45,167 nucleotides of DNA from Endobugula sp047619205 (GCA_047619205.1 JBLHJR010000019.1:1-45167), one strand, 5' to 3'. Numbered from the stretch's first letter, positions 1-7,502 are shown. The notes: a model not told the origin generated them from the sequence alone. Numbers and translations are program-made.

Positions 1-98
1 ATAGTCGTCTCTGAAGCCATGTACATGCCCTTGTCAGCCAGTGTCGGTACGATTTTGGACGGTGATAAATTGGCATATTCCGGTAGGTTACACGTATG
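1..98 (-). mobile_element. IS transposase fragment (running off the left edge)
   Basis: The minus strand reads without a stop from position 98 to the edge and gives a peptide containing NLSPSKIVPTLADKG followed by MYMASETT. This resembles the helix-turn-helix part that precedes the DDE integrase core in IS3-like transposases, where a similar LSPxQIVPxLADxGxYxASE segment is common. Only about 32 codons are visible, so the IS family is uncertain. It abuts the damaged start of the next gene, which suggests that the element inserted there and brought about the truncation. Confidence 0.5.
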
Positions 99-99
99 A

Positions 100-744
100 A
101 TAATTCGTTGCCTCTCTAGCTCGCTCAATTACTCGTTAACAGGTAAAGATATAAAAATCGCTATTTACGACGATATGGTAGAAATTACCAGCCCCGGTAA
201 ACTACTGCCCTCTATCGAATTTAACAACATGGAAGCGCGCCAATCGGATATTCGTAACAAAGTCATCGCACCATTTTTTAAGCACCTAGGGTTAATCGAC
301 CAATGGGGTAACGGCCTTAAACTGATCGCCGACGAGCTCAAACAATACCCCGGCATAGGTTTACGGTGGTCTGAAGTGGGGCTTCAGTTTCAGGTGCAGT
401 TTGTGATTAATGATTTTGTCGCCGCTCCGGTACAAATCGAAGAGGCTAAAGCAGCCGGGCTAGAGTCAGGGCTAGAGTCGGGGCTAGAGCCAAATATCGA
501 ATCTACACTAGCAAACCGTATTCTAACGGTGCTGTTAGACGGCGAACAAAGCAAAAGCCAAATCGCCAACAATCTTGGCCATACATCAATATCCAGCAAG
601 CTCAACCTGCGTATCAATGAGCTATTAGATCAACAGTTTATAGCAAGAACCCTCCCCGATAAGCCCAATAGCCGTTTACAACAATACCGCTTAACCGACC
701 AAGGCAAAGCCTTTTGCGCACGCAAAGGCAGCAATAAAACATGA
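100..744 (+). pseudogene. ATP-binding (HATPase_c_4 / AlbA_2 type) regulator, 5'-truncated
   Basis: The frame is open upstream of the first ATG (175): codons from 121 read YSLTGKDIKIAIYDD and run straight into MVEITSPGKLLPSIEFNN. This is the C-terminal part of the COG2865-type family of putative transcriptional regulators, which normally has an N-terminal AlbA_2 domain and the motif NALxHRDYS just before this point. Here the HRDYS region is scrambled and upstream frames are closed by stops (TGA at 97-99), so the N-terminal half is missing. The C-terminal 70 residues look like a winged helix (ILTVLLDGEQSKSQIANNLG). A 12-bp tandem repeat near 467-490 encodes a repeated GLES linker. The remnant may still be translated from 175, but a DNA-binding regulator without its AlbA_2 domain is unlikely to work normally. 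Confidence 0.6.
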
Positions 745-769
745 CAGCTCATCAAAAGGTGTAAAAAAG

Positions 770-824
770 GTGTCGGAGGGATTTAATATTGATCAATTGG
801 GTTGTTTTTAAATCCCTCCGACAC
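770..824. repeat. 17-bp perfect inverted repeat (hairpin)
   Basis: GTGTCGGAGGGATTTAA at 770-786 is exactly complementary to TTAAATCCCTCCGACAC at 808-824, with a 21-nt spacer. It lies between the truncated regulator and the phage remnant. It could be a terminator-like hairpin, but there is no T run directly after the right arm, so a small mobile palindrome or a recombination scar is as likely. Confidence 0.6.
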
Positions 825-831
825 GTTATAG

Positions 832-990
832 CCGATCATCAGTCCATTGCAGCAGCTCGCCGAAGACTCCGCAACCGAAGCAGAGTTTTTAGAAGGTCTG
901 CCGTATTTACTGCAAGATACCAACGCCAACGAATTAATAGAGAGCTTAGCGAAAGCAGCATTTAAAGCGCGTGGTGTAGGCGATGCCTAA
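832..990 (+). pseudogene. Mu-like prophage gp29 (portal, DUF935) C-terminal remnant
   Basis: After a stop at 829-831 the frame encodes 52 residues including SPLQQLAEDSATEAEFLEGL and ending ESLAKAAFKARGVGDA. In Mu-like phages the portal protein gp29 is about 500 residues long, ends with this kind of helical tail, and overlaps the start of the gp30/F gene. The overlap is kept here: the stop codon (988-990) lies inside the first codons of the following ORF (start 983). The rest of the portal gene is gone, so the prophage cannot package DNA. Assignment rests on the tail sequence and on gene order. Confidence 0.6.
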
Positions 991-2179
991 ATATGTATTC
1001 CCCGCAAAAGCACCACAAGACGCAATAGATTGGTTTGGCTCTAAAAAACTAAAGCCCAGCTTTGATTACCGTGACGTGTACCGAGAAGAGCATGCCTACG
1101 CCTTTGTGGTTGCCAAGGTAATGCAGATGGATGTATTGCAAAACATTTATGACGAGCTTAACAGCGCATTAACGAACGGCTATACCTTTCAGCAGTTCAA
1201 AAAAACCCTAAGCCCCACATTACAAAAAGCCGGTTGGTGGGGTGAGAAAGAAGAAATAGACCCGTACACAAAAGAATCCCGTGTAGTGCAATTGGGTAGC
1301 CCTCGTCGCTTAAAAACAATTTACCGTGTGAACATGCGCACGTCTCGCGCAGCGGGTCAGTGGCAGCGCATCGAGCGCACACGTAAAAGCCATCCTTATC
1401 TGGTATATGAGTTAGGGGCAAGTCGTGAACATAGAGAACAGCATGTGCGCTGGGCGGGAATTATATTGCCTATCGACGATCCCTTTTGGCAAACCCATTA
1501 CCCGCCAAACGGCTGGGGCTGCAAATGTCGTGTGCGACAAGTCAGTAAGCGAGAATACCAACGCTTAAACGCCACAGGCCGCTACTTAACCGAAGCCCCA
1601 GCGATCAAGCGTAAAGAGTGGGTCAACAAACGCTCCGGTGAAGTGCTACAGGTACCCGAAGGTATTGATCCCTCGTTTGATATGAATGTCGGTACCGCAC
1701 GACAGCACTATATACAGAACATGATTACCACCAAACTCAACAGCAGCCATGCCGCTATTGCCAATGTCGCCGCCAAAGAGCTGGTGCATAGCCCTGCGTT
1801 TGCTTACTTCTTATCAAAGCCCGTAGGCAATTATCCCGTAGCCAGTATGGACGCGACATTAAAGCGGCAGCTAAACGCCAAACAAAACACGGTTCTACTC
1901 TCTGCCGAGACCTTGATCAAACAACGGCGTAACCATCCAGAACTAACCGACGACGAATACCGCTTATTGCCTGACGTGATCAATACGGGTGCAGTGATTC
2001 AGCAAGGGGCGCAGCGCATTGTCTTTTTTAGTGATGATGATCGCATATACCGAGCAGCTGTGAAAACAACAACATCGGATGGGGAAAACTATATAGAGTC
2101 ATTTCAACGTATCGATGCGCGTGACTTTGATAGAGAAGCCAACAGAGAAAGATTACTGAGGCCAGAAGATATCAAGTAA
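983..2179 (+). CDS. Mu F-like (MuF) minor head protein with C-terminal nuclease-like extension
   Basis: A 398-residue protein of the phage head morphogenesis family (Mu gpF / SPP1 gp7). The core is seen at about residues 110-195: YRVNMRTSRAAGQWQRI, then HVRWAGIILPIDDPFW and HYPPNGWGCKCRV, the typical MuF signature with its WGCxCR motif. In phage this protein joins the portal and capsid and is injected or packaged. The C-terminal part (about residues 260-398, including VINTGAVIQQGAQRIVFFSD and IESFQRIDARDF) is outside the MuF core. It resembles the barnase/EndoU/ColicinE5/RelE-like nuclease folds (PBECR class) often fused to MuF proteins as toxin modules, but I cannot assign catalytic residues by eye. 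The start overlaps the gp29 remnant by 8 bp, the usual translational coupling. The gene appears intact although its neighbours are broken. Confidence 0.75.
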   Translation: MPKYVFPAKAPQDAIDWFGSKKLKPSFDYRDVYREEHAYAFVVAKVMQMDVLQNIYDELNSALTNGYTFQQFKKTLSPTLQKAGWWGEKEEIDPYTKESRVVQLGSPRRLKTIYRVNMRTSRAAGQWQRIERTRKSHPYLVYELGASREHREQHVRWAGIILPIDDPFWQTHYPPNGWGCKCRVRQVSKREYQRLNATGRYLTEAPAIKRKEWVNKRSGEVLQVPEGIDPSFDMNVGTARQHYIQNMITTKLNSSHAAIANVAAKELVHSPAFAYFLSKPVGNYPVASMDATLKRQLNAKQNTVLLSAETLIKQRRNHPELTDDEYRLLPDVINTGAVIQQGAQRIVFFSDDDRIYRAAVKTTTSDGENYIESFQRIDARDFDREANRERLLRPEDIK

Positions 2180-2198
2180 TATGTGCTATACAGTATAT

Positions 2199-3653
2199 TT
2201 AATCTAGATGCAGTAAAGTCATATAGCGTGGAGGAATTCCATTTTCTTTACACCAGAGATCAAACCTACTTTTTTCAGAGCTAATATATCCAGTATCATC
2301 TTCAAGTTCTAAGGTATAAATTACAGTGTCAATAGGCCGAAGATAACCCCCATCCATCATGAATAATCCAGTAGAAATTAACTTCGAACTTACTTCATCA
2401 ATTGTTACATCATATTTGTTTTTTAGGTATTCATTTATGCCGTCTTCTAAAAGTAGGTAACCTCCACGAATGACTATAAAGTTTACAACTGATAGCTCTG
2501 CTTCTGTTATAAACTGAGGTTTCCAAAGTTCGTTATCTTCACGCTTGAGGGATTTTTTTAGTTCCTTGGAGCAATACTCCCAGCCTCCAATCCGTGCCTT
2601 TGCTATTAAAAGCGGCGCAGCATTTTCTATATACAAACCATCGTTCCACGGCATTCTCACATCAAAAAAAGAAGATATCTTTATCCAGATCAACTCTAAT
2701 ATAATCCTTGCTGAATTATGTCTCGTTGAAAAAACCACACTCCACTCACTATTTTTTTTCTTTTTATACTTGAGCATGTATGGCAAGCCATTCGCTTTTA
2801 CAAGACAAGACTGACTTGACGTTACTAACGATGGGATATTGAGAACCCCCATACCTAATTTCGTTTTATTCTCTTCGATGATATCTATAAACGAATTGCG
2901 TAATCCATGTTCAGTGTATCCTTCATATCCATGAATAATGTAAACAGGTGCAAAAGATTCTTGAACAAGACAGTAAAATAAATTTTGGTCGATTTCTGAC
3001 AGGCTGCCAATGCCAGAATAATACTCAGGAGCTACCCTACCTGTAATTTGGGAAAATGACTTTCTTGCCCTGCTTATATCTGGTTCGTAACCTTCGTGAA
3101 CTAACTTATGCTCGAAGTGTTTAGAAGTTTTTCTGCGTATGCTGGCGTGATGATCTATGGCTTTTAAAAAATCTCGCTTTCTGAGTGTTTTCTTGACTTC
3201 AAAAATACAAAGGACACTTTCAATGTCATAAATATTTTTTTCAGTAAGTCCGTATTTTTCTCCTTTACCGTGAACAAGCATGCAATCAATTTCTGGGGAA
3301 AGCTCCCCATCTTGAAAACGGGCAAAGCCTGATACCATTTTCAAATCCAAACCCTTTGGTATGGCGAAGTCTTTATCTATCCCTTGTTTTGTTATCTCTT
3401 CATATGCATTACCTAGTGTTGGCATGTGCGGCATTTCTACACCCGCTAGTTTCTTGGTTTCTTCTTTAATGAAGAGTTCAAACAATTCTGAAGCTTTATT
3501 AATCAAGTTCTTATTCTCGGATGTTAATACGCATACAATATTATCGGCAGGCAGAATACAATTACATATTAGCGGGAACTTACCCGATGAGACGATGAGG
3601 TTGTTTTTCTGGATAGTAAGTGTGTGGGGTGAGGCCTCCCAAGAACCTCGCAT
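2199..3653 (-). CDS. DUF6602-like protein, candidate PD-(D/E)xK nuclease (prophage cargo)
   Basis: A 484-residue protein on the strand opposite to the phage genes, converging on the MuF gene with a 19-bp gap. Residues 79-160 contain GNAYEEITKQGIDKDFAIPK, then GFARFQDGELSPEIDCMLV and SVLCIFEVKKTLRKRD. The spacing D123 ... E152-x-K154 matches the PD-(D/E)xK nuclease core seen in the DUF6602 family, which is frequent in defence-related and mobile loci. The remaining 320 residues are unfamiliar and no membrane segment is evident. The gene is more AT-rich than the phage genes, which suggests separate acquisition. The start at 3653 is the longest option and is not supported by a clear ribosome binding site, so a later start before residue 75 is possible. 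Function is inferred only from the motif and location; a defence role is unproven. Confidence 0.5.
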   Translation of the reverse strand: MRGSWEASPHTLTIQKNNLIVSSGKFPLICNCILPADNIVCVLTSENKNLINKASELFELFIKEETKKLAGVEMPHMPTLGNAYEEITKQGIDKDFAIPKGLDLKMVSGFARFQDGELSPEIDCMLVHGKGEKYGLTEKNIYDIESVLCIFEVKKTLRKRDFLKAIDHHASIRRKTSKHFEHKLVHEGYEPDISRARKSFSQITGRVAPEYYSGIGSLSEIDQNLFYCLVQESFAPVYIIHGYEGYTEHGLRNSFIDIIEENKTKLGMGVLNIPSLVTSSQSCLVKANGLPYMLKYKKKKNSEWSVVFSTRHNSARIILELIWIKISSFFDVRMPWNDGLYIENAAPLLIAKARIGGWEYCSKELKKSLKREDNELWKPQFITEAELSVVNFIVIRGGYLLLEDGINEYLKNKYDVTIDEVSSKLISTGLFMMDGGYLRPIDTVIYTLELEDDTGYISSEKSRFDLWCKENGIPPRYMTLLHLD

Positions 3654-3730
3654 AGCGCTCCGTTGTTAACCAGCGTGCTACGGAGGGGAGAATATCACCG
3701 TGTCACCCACACATTGGCAGTATAGCACCG

Positions 3731-3782
3731 CTGAACAAAAAAAGAGCACCATCCCGCACAAAGCGATTCTAAGCCTCTAAGC
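3731..3782. repeat. Direct repeat, left copy (52 bp, flanks cargo gene)
   Basis: This segment begins CTGAACAAAAAAAGAGCACC and recurs exactly 960 bp away at 4691-4742 with 47 of 52 positions identical. Read on the plus strand, both copies give EQKK-[S/N]-TIPHKAILSL. Several differences between copies are synonymous, which suggests that the repeat was once coding. The two copies bracket the gene at 3870-4571. Confidence 0.75.
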
Positions 3783-3869
3783 GACCTAATATTTCTGCAT
3801 ACCATAAAACCAATAAGGTCTGACTCTATTCGTTTTCGCACTAAATGCAGCTACCGATACCTTAAACCA

Positions 3870-4571
3870 TTAACTTAAGTTTTTTCGAATTGTCGCAAGC
3901 TTTTTATTTCCTATTCCCTTTAACGAAAGCAATACTTTGTCAGGTGCATTTAATATTGACTCTATAGAGTTGAAGCCCTGCTCGTTAAGCGCAATAATAT
4001 GCTGAACTGTTAAACCTTTGTATTCGTGCTTACTAATATCGACAATGATGTGTTCAAACAGCTTTTCTTCTGTTTGAAACAGAATGTCAAAATAGTCTAC
4101 AAGACCGTCACTTTCTTTTATAAACCCGTCAATCAGATTGTAAGTATGGCCGTGAGGAAGTTGTCGAACCTTCTTGCACTTATCAAATGCATCTATAATA
4201 TCTGGTACATCCTTATTTTCTTTTTCAATAATTTCACGAACACCGATCAAGTAAGGCAAAAAATCACCTCCATTTAGAGGGGTTGAGCCAATAGCGCTGG
4301 CCATTGAGGCGCCTTGATCTAGAAAGTCAAAATGGCTATCTAACTGGTGAGTCCAAATACCGTGGCTCGCATCAATCCCCGTTGCGTTATTCGCAATCTC
4401 GTTGTGACGTTTAAGTAGATTTAAAGGTGTCCCCAGATTCATTGTTACCGACAACTTATACCCAATAACAAGATCACGGTTTCTATCTGCTGGCTCACCG
4501 GTGGCTTGCCTAGCTGATTCAACAGCAGTTTCTTTGGCAGGTAAAAATATTTTTTTGATGAACTTAAACAT
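3870..4571 (-). CDS. Helix-hairpin-helix C-terminal protein of unknown function (prophage cargo)
   Basis: A 233-residue protein that I do not recognise over most of its length. The last 45 residues (GLTVQHIIALNEQGFNSIE, then LLSLKGIGNKKLATIRKNL) form a helix-hairpin-helix motif with the GIGxKK turn typical of non-specific DNA-binding modules. The N-terminus MFKFIKKIFLPAKE is basic and amphipathic; the centre is mixed helical with no transmembrane segment. It is preceded on its own strand by GCAGGG as a weak ribosome binding site. It lies antisense to the phage genes, next to the DUF6602-like gene in the same orientation, and is enclosed by 52-bp direct repeats. It is probably an accessory cargo gene of the prophage; its role is unknown. 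Confidence 0.6.
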   Translation of the reverse strand: MFKFIKKIFLPAKETAVESARQATGEPADRNRDLVIGYKLSVTMNLGTPLNLLKRHNEIANNATGIDASHGIWTHQLDSHFDFLDQGASMASAIGSTPLNGGDFLPYLIGVREIIEKENKDVPDIIDAFDKCKKVRQLPHGHTYNLIDGFIKESDGLVDYFDILFQTEEKLFEHIIVDISKHEYKGLTVQHIIALNEQGFNSIESILNAPDKVLLSLKGIGNKKLATIRKNLS

Positions 4572-4974
4572 GATTATTACCCTGCAAACTAATTAAGGCT
4601 TCCAAAGCCCGACTCTTTGTAAAAGGGGCTTGTGATAGCTAGGCTTCAAATTAACTCTATTGTTAATAATACCAACAGCAGAGTACACCCCTGAACAAAA
4701 AAAGAACACTATCCCACATAAAGCGATTCTAAGCCTCTCAGCCACGCCAACCGCCCCTATGGCCTATCTCAAGTGGTAAAAAGCCCACAAAATTGAATTT
4801 AAACGTCATTTAAATGCGGTCTGGCCTGCTCGACGAGCCGAGTTTGACAAAGCACAGGGATAATACCCAATAATCGCATCAACACCCGTTTGCCCATATC
4901 GCCCTCATCATCACGCCGCAATCATTAAAGCCCTTTAATTCTATTCATCCTAGCCATGCTTGCATACTGGCTAC
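4572..4974. other. Gap with decayed phage coding sequence
   Basis: No complete gene is seen. The right copy of the 52-bp repeat lies at 4691-4742. A plus-strand frame from 4639 reads through the repeat to a stop at 4777-4779 (ending APMAYLKW), and after it the same frame continues to a stop at 4861-4863 (FKRHLNAVWPARRAEFDKAQ). This looks like the 3' end of a phage gene with a nonsense codon. In an intact Mu-like phage the G (gp31) gene would lie between F and I, but I cannot match these residues to gpG. Confidence 0.35.
4691..4742. repeat. Direct repeat, right copy (52 bp)
   Basis: This is the second copy of the repeat at 3731-3782, in the same orientation and differing at 5 positions. Here the frame that stops in the left copy continues (TCA instead of TAA), so this copy is nearer to an uninterrupted coding version. 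Confidence 0.75.
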
Positions 4975-5937
4975 ATGGATACATTACTACTTGCCTTAAA
5001 TTTTCAAGCCGACAACGAAAGACCATTACCCGATTGGTTAATGGTCATCCCTGCAGGCCAATTTTTTGGCCGCGATGAGCGTAGCTGGACAAACAACACA
5101 CCCGATCAAGTGATTGCTTATAACCGCTCGTTGGATAGGCAGGTAGTCGTTGATTTTGAACACGCTACCGCATTGCAAGCCCCACAAGGCAAGCCAGCAC
5201 CCGCGTCTGGCTGGATTCCCGTTGAAGACCTAGAAAACCGTAATGGCGAAATATGGGCAAAGTTCAACTGGAATAAAGCCGGACGTGAGGCATTGCAAAG
5301 CGAGGGCTACAAATACATCAGCCCTGCGTTTACGCATGATGCCAGCGGTAACGTCACAGGCATACACCACATCGCATTAACCAATCGTCATAACCTTTAT
5401 GACTTACCCGCCCTTAATAATGAACAAGCAACCACAGAGGAAAAACCCATGACTGCAATCGCGCTATTACTAGGTCTTGCTGCTACCGCTCCAGAATCTG
5501 AGCAAGTCACCGCTATTCAAACCTTACAACAAAACAATGTAGCGCTTAATTCACAAGCCGCTACTTTTGATCCCGCAAAGTTCGTCCCTGTAGAAACCCA
5601 CAACATGGTCGTGGCCGCAAAAACAACCGCTGAAGAAAAGCTGGCGCTCAATACGCAAAAAGAAGTTGAGAAAGAAGCGGTAGCGCTGATTGATGGTGGT
5701 GTTGAAAACGGCCAGATCGCACCGGCTAATCGTGATCAATATCTTGCCCTATGCAATCAAGAAGGCGGTATGGCACAAGTGACCGCTCTACTGAAGTCTG
5801 CGCCAAAAGTCATGGCCGCTAAACCCGACCTAGATAACAAAAACCCCGACGACAAAAACAGCAAGCTAGATGCAGACGCATTAGCGATGTGTCGGCAGCT
5901 AGGCTTAACAGAAAAAGAATTTTTGTCCGTTCAGTAG
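4975..5937 (+). CDS. Mu-like prophage I protein (head maturation protease / scaffold)
   Basis: A 320-residue protein of the Mu gpI family. The N-terminal protease region carries PDWLMVIPAGQFFGRDERSW, VVDFEHATALQAPQGKPAPA (DFEH motif) and GYKYISPAFTHDASGNV. The C-terminal 160 residues are the scaffold-like part (alternating charged helices, ending TEKEFLSVQ). The protease processes scaffold and capsid during head assembly. The ATG at 4975 is preferred over the TTG at 4960, but neither has a good ribosome binding site. In Mu the next gene would be T (major capsid). It is absent here, so the protein has no visible substrate and the prophage is defective. Confidence 0.8.
   Translation: MDTLLLALNFQADNERPLPDWLMVIPAGQFFGRDERSWTNNTPDQVIAYNRSLDRQVVVDFEHATALQAPQGKPAPASGWIPVEDLENRNGEIWAKFNWNKAGREALQSEGYKYISPAFTHDASGNVTGIHHIALTNRHNLYDLPALNNEQATTEEKPMTAIALLLGLAATAPESEQVTAIQTLQQNNVALNSQAATFDPAKFVPVETHNMVVAAKTTAEEKLALNTQKEVEKEAVALIDGGVENGQIAPANRDQYLALCNQEGGMAQVTALLKSAPKVMAAKPDLDNKNPDDKNSKLDADALAMCRQLGLTEKEFLSVQ
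5449..5937 (+). CDS. Internal in-frame start in the I gene: gpZ-like scaffold
   Basis: An ATG at 5449-5451, in frame with the I gene, is preceded by AGAGGAA (5436-5442) at good spacing, a stronger ribosome binding site than that of the full gene. The product (162 residues, starting MTAIALLLGLAATAPESEQ) would be the C-terminal scaffold alone. Phage Mu is known to make gpZ in just this way, from an internal start within I. The arrangement is therefore inferred as conserved; expression is not shown. Confidence 0.6.
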   Translation: MTAIALLLGLAATAPESEQVTAIQTLQQNNVALNSQAATFDPAKFVPVETHNMVVAAKTTAEEKLALNTQKEVEKEAVALIDGGVENGQIAPANRDQYLALCNQEGGMAQVTALLKSAPKVMAAKPDLDNKNPDDKNSKLDADALAMCRQLGLTEKEFLSVQ

Positions 5938-6146
5938 TTAGCAACACTGAGTTAGTCGCTTTTAGAATCTAAGGGTCAGTGTAATTGATTTTTTTCCAGT
6001 GATTGGGATAACGGTGGTGTAGACACCCTAAGCGATCCTTATCCGTTAAGCTTATACTCGTTGAAATAGCTCAATTGCCCTACAGGACGCAGGATGCTTT
6101 AAACAATACGCACTGTCTAACGGACGGATAGCCGTTTTATCCCGCT

Positions 6147-6290
6147 ATGTTAGGCCATAAGGATTTATCGACAACGGAGATTTATACGCGGGTATCCATA
6201 GAAAAACTGAGAGAAGTGCATACGGCTACGCATCCTGCGAATTTGGAAAATGATTTGACTGGACAGCGTACGCCATTGGCGTATAATTAA
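6147..6290 (+). pseudogene. Tyrosine recombinase (integrase) C-terminal remnant
   Basis: Codons from 6147 read MLGHKDLSTTEIYTRVSIEK and then LREVHTATHPA before a stop at 6288-6290. GHxxLxTTxIYTxV is the C-terminal signature of XerC/D-like tyrosine recombinases and contains the catalytic His and Tyr region, and the following VHxxTHPA tail is common in integrases of mobile elements. Nothing recognisable of the catalytic domain remains upstream (5938-6146). This is the scar of another integrated element between the prophage remnant and higBA. Confidence 0.7.
6269..6283. promoter_or_regulatory. Palindromic operator overlapping the higBA -10 region
   Basis: TACGCCATTGGCGTA is a perfect 6-bp inverted repeat with a 3-nt centre. 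Its right arm runs into TATAAT (6282-6287), a good -10 box. The -35 is uncertain: TTGACT at 6255-6260 is 21 nt away. The layout suits autorepression by the antitoxin of the downstream pair. Confidence 0.55.
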
Positions 6291-6297
6291 AGTACTT

Positions 6298-6618
6298 ATG
6301 ATAATAATCGAAACGCCAATATTTACCCGTCTTATTAAGGGATTAATGAGCGATGATGAATACCGAGTTCTACAGGAAGCGTTAATCCAGCGACCTGATT
6401 TAGGTTCAATCATCAAGTCGTCTGGTGGGTTACGTAAAGTTCGCTGGAGCTTGGAAGGCCGAGGAAAAAGCGGTGGTGTTCGAGTGATTTATTATTGGGT
6501 AGTGGATCAAGAGCATATCCGAATGATTTATACCTACCCGAAAGGTAAGCAAGAAAATTTAACGTCAGCGCAATTAAAAGCGTTAAGACAGGTTGTAGAG
6601 AGGTGGTCTGATGGATAA
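6298..6618 (+). CDS. higB: HigB-2/RelE-family mRNA interferase toxin
   Basis: A 106-residue RelE-superfamily toxin. The start MIIIETPIFTRLIKGLMSDD and the central GGLRKVRWSLEGRGKSGGVR followed by VIYYWVV are characteristic of the HigB-2 group, ribosome-dependent RNases that cleave mRNA during translation. The conserved basic residues (R and K in KVRW and GKSGGVR) line the catalytic face in this family. The toxin gene comes first and overlaps the antitoxin gene by 8 bp, the order typical of higBA. Length and reading frame are intact, so the toxin is probably active when not bound by its antitoxin. Transcription likely starts at the TATAAT just upstream. Confidence 0.85.
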   Translation: MIIIETPIFTRLIKGLMSDDEYRVLQEALIQRPDLGSIIKSSGGLRKVRWSLEGRGKSGGVRVIYYWVVDQEHIRMIYTYPKGKQENLTSAQLKALRQVVERWSDG

Positions 6619-6901
6619 AGCAATATTTAATGAATTATTATCGAGTGTTGAGCAAATGGATACTATTGTTCAAGGTAAATCTAAGGCATCACGGGAGTTT
6701 GTCTTCCCTGATCCAGAAGTAAAAGACATCCGAGAAAAAACGGGATTGTCTCAGAATCGCTTCGCTACGTTAATTGGTGTGAGCAAGCGAACACTGGAAA
6801 ATTGGGAGCAGGGTCGCCGTCACCCAACAGGCCCCGCTAGAGCGTTATTGCGTATTGTTGATGCGGATCCTCAGAGTGCGCTTAATGCCTTGCATGGATA
6901 A
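6611..6901 (+). CDS. higA: HigA-family XRE antitoxin
   Basis: A 96-residue antitoxin with a helix-turn-helix at about residues 37-75: IREKTGLSQNRFATLIGVSK followed by RTLENWEQGRRHPTGPARAL, the classical Cro/C1 type. The N-terminal 35 residues would wrap the toxin. It is translationally coupled to higB by an 8-bp overlap and presumably binds the palindrome at 6269-6283 to repress its own operon. Nothing is truncated. The IS66 remnant begins only a few dozen bases after its stop codon. Confidence 0.85.
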   Translation: MDKAIFNELLSSVEQMDTIVQGKSKASREFVFPDPEVKDIREKTGLSQNRFATLIGVSKRTLENWEQGRRHPTGPARALLRIVDADPQSALNALHG

Positions 6902-6936
6902 CGTAGTATCCTTAACCTTGCATATCGGAAATAGCA

Positions 6937-7445
6937 CCGCCAAAAGCTTTGCCTATAGGCAAAGCCGGCAAGGCCGATCAAGCGATTGCGTTTATCCAAG
7001 CGCTGTATCGAATCGAAGCTAAAATAAAAGACGAGCCACCCGATAAACGAAGGGCTATCCGGCAACAAGACGCTAAGCCCATTATCGAAAAATAAAAGTG
7101 TGGCTGGAAGCAAGCGTGTTACATATGCTGCCGTCATCAAAAATGGGCGGGGCATTAACGTACCTACAAAATCAATGGACGCGTCTAACGGCGTGTCTTG
7201 AAAACGGTGCTTATCCGATTGATAATAATCCAGCCGAACGAGCAATAAGGCCGTTCACGATCGGGCGCAAAAACTGGATGTTTGCCAAAAGCCAAGCGGG
7301 CGCTAGGGCCAGTGCTAATTTATACAGCTTGATTGAAACAGCCAAAGCCAACAACGTGAATCCGTATCATTATCTTAAGCATGTGTTCAGCCGATTGCCG
7401 AATATGACGGACAAAGATGATATGAATGAACTCATGCCGTGGTAG
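6937..7445 (+). pseudogene. IS66 family transposase (TnpC) C-terminal remnant, frameshifted
   Basis: The first part (frame from 6937) reads PPKALPIGKAGKADQAIAF and then IQALYRIEAKIKDEPPDKR up to IIEK and a stop at 7093-7095. The second part, in a different frame, continues with VWLEASVLHMLPSSKMGGAL, PIDNNPAERAIRPFTIGRKN and SANLYSLIETAKANNVNPYH to the stop at 7443-7445. Together they match the C-terminal third of IS66 TnpC, including the DNNxAERAIRP segment with the last catalytic Glu. One missing A in the A5 run before 7092 accounts for the frameshift. The N-terminal two thirds, tnpA and tnpB are absent. Confidence 0.8.
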
Positions 7446-7464
7446 TTTGGTTTAAAAATAGCTA

Positions 7465-7487
7465 GACGGGGTTCGATTGGCGTTTAC
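7465..7487. mobile_element. IS66 right terminal inverted repeat
   Basis: The bases ending GGTTCGATTGGCGTTTAC, read on the minus strand, begin GTAAACGCCAATCGAACC. This is close to the GTAAGCG-type termini of IS66 elements. It lies 42 bp after the transposase stop, where the right end is expected. No matching left end is seen near 6900. Confidence 0.55.
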
Positions 7488-7502
7488 GTCTTGGGTGAAG
7501 AG

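Noticed and set aside
467..490. 12-bp tandem repeat as a possible CRISPR or VNTR
   Set aside because: It is three copies within a coding frame (GLES linker) and is best read as coding microrepeat.
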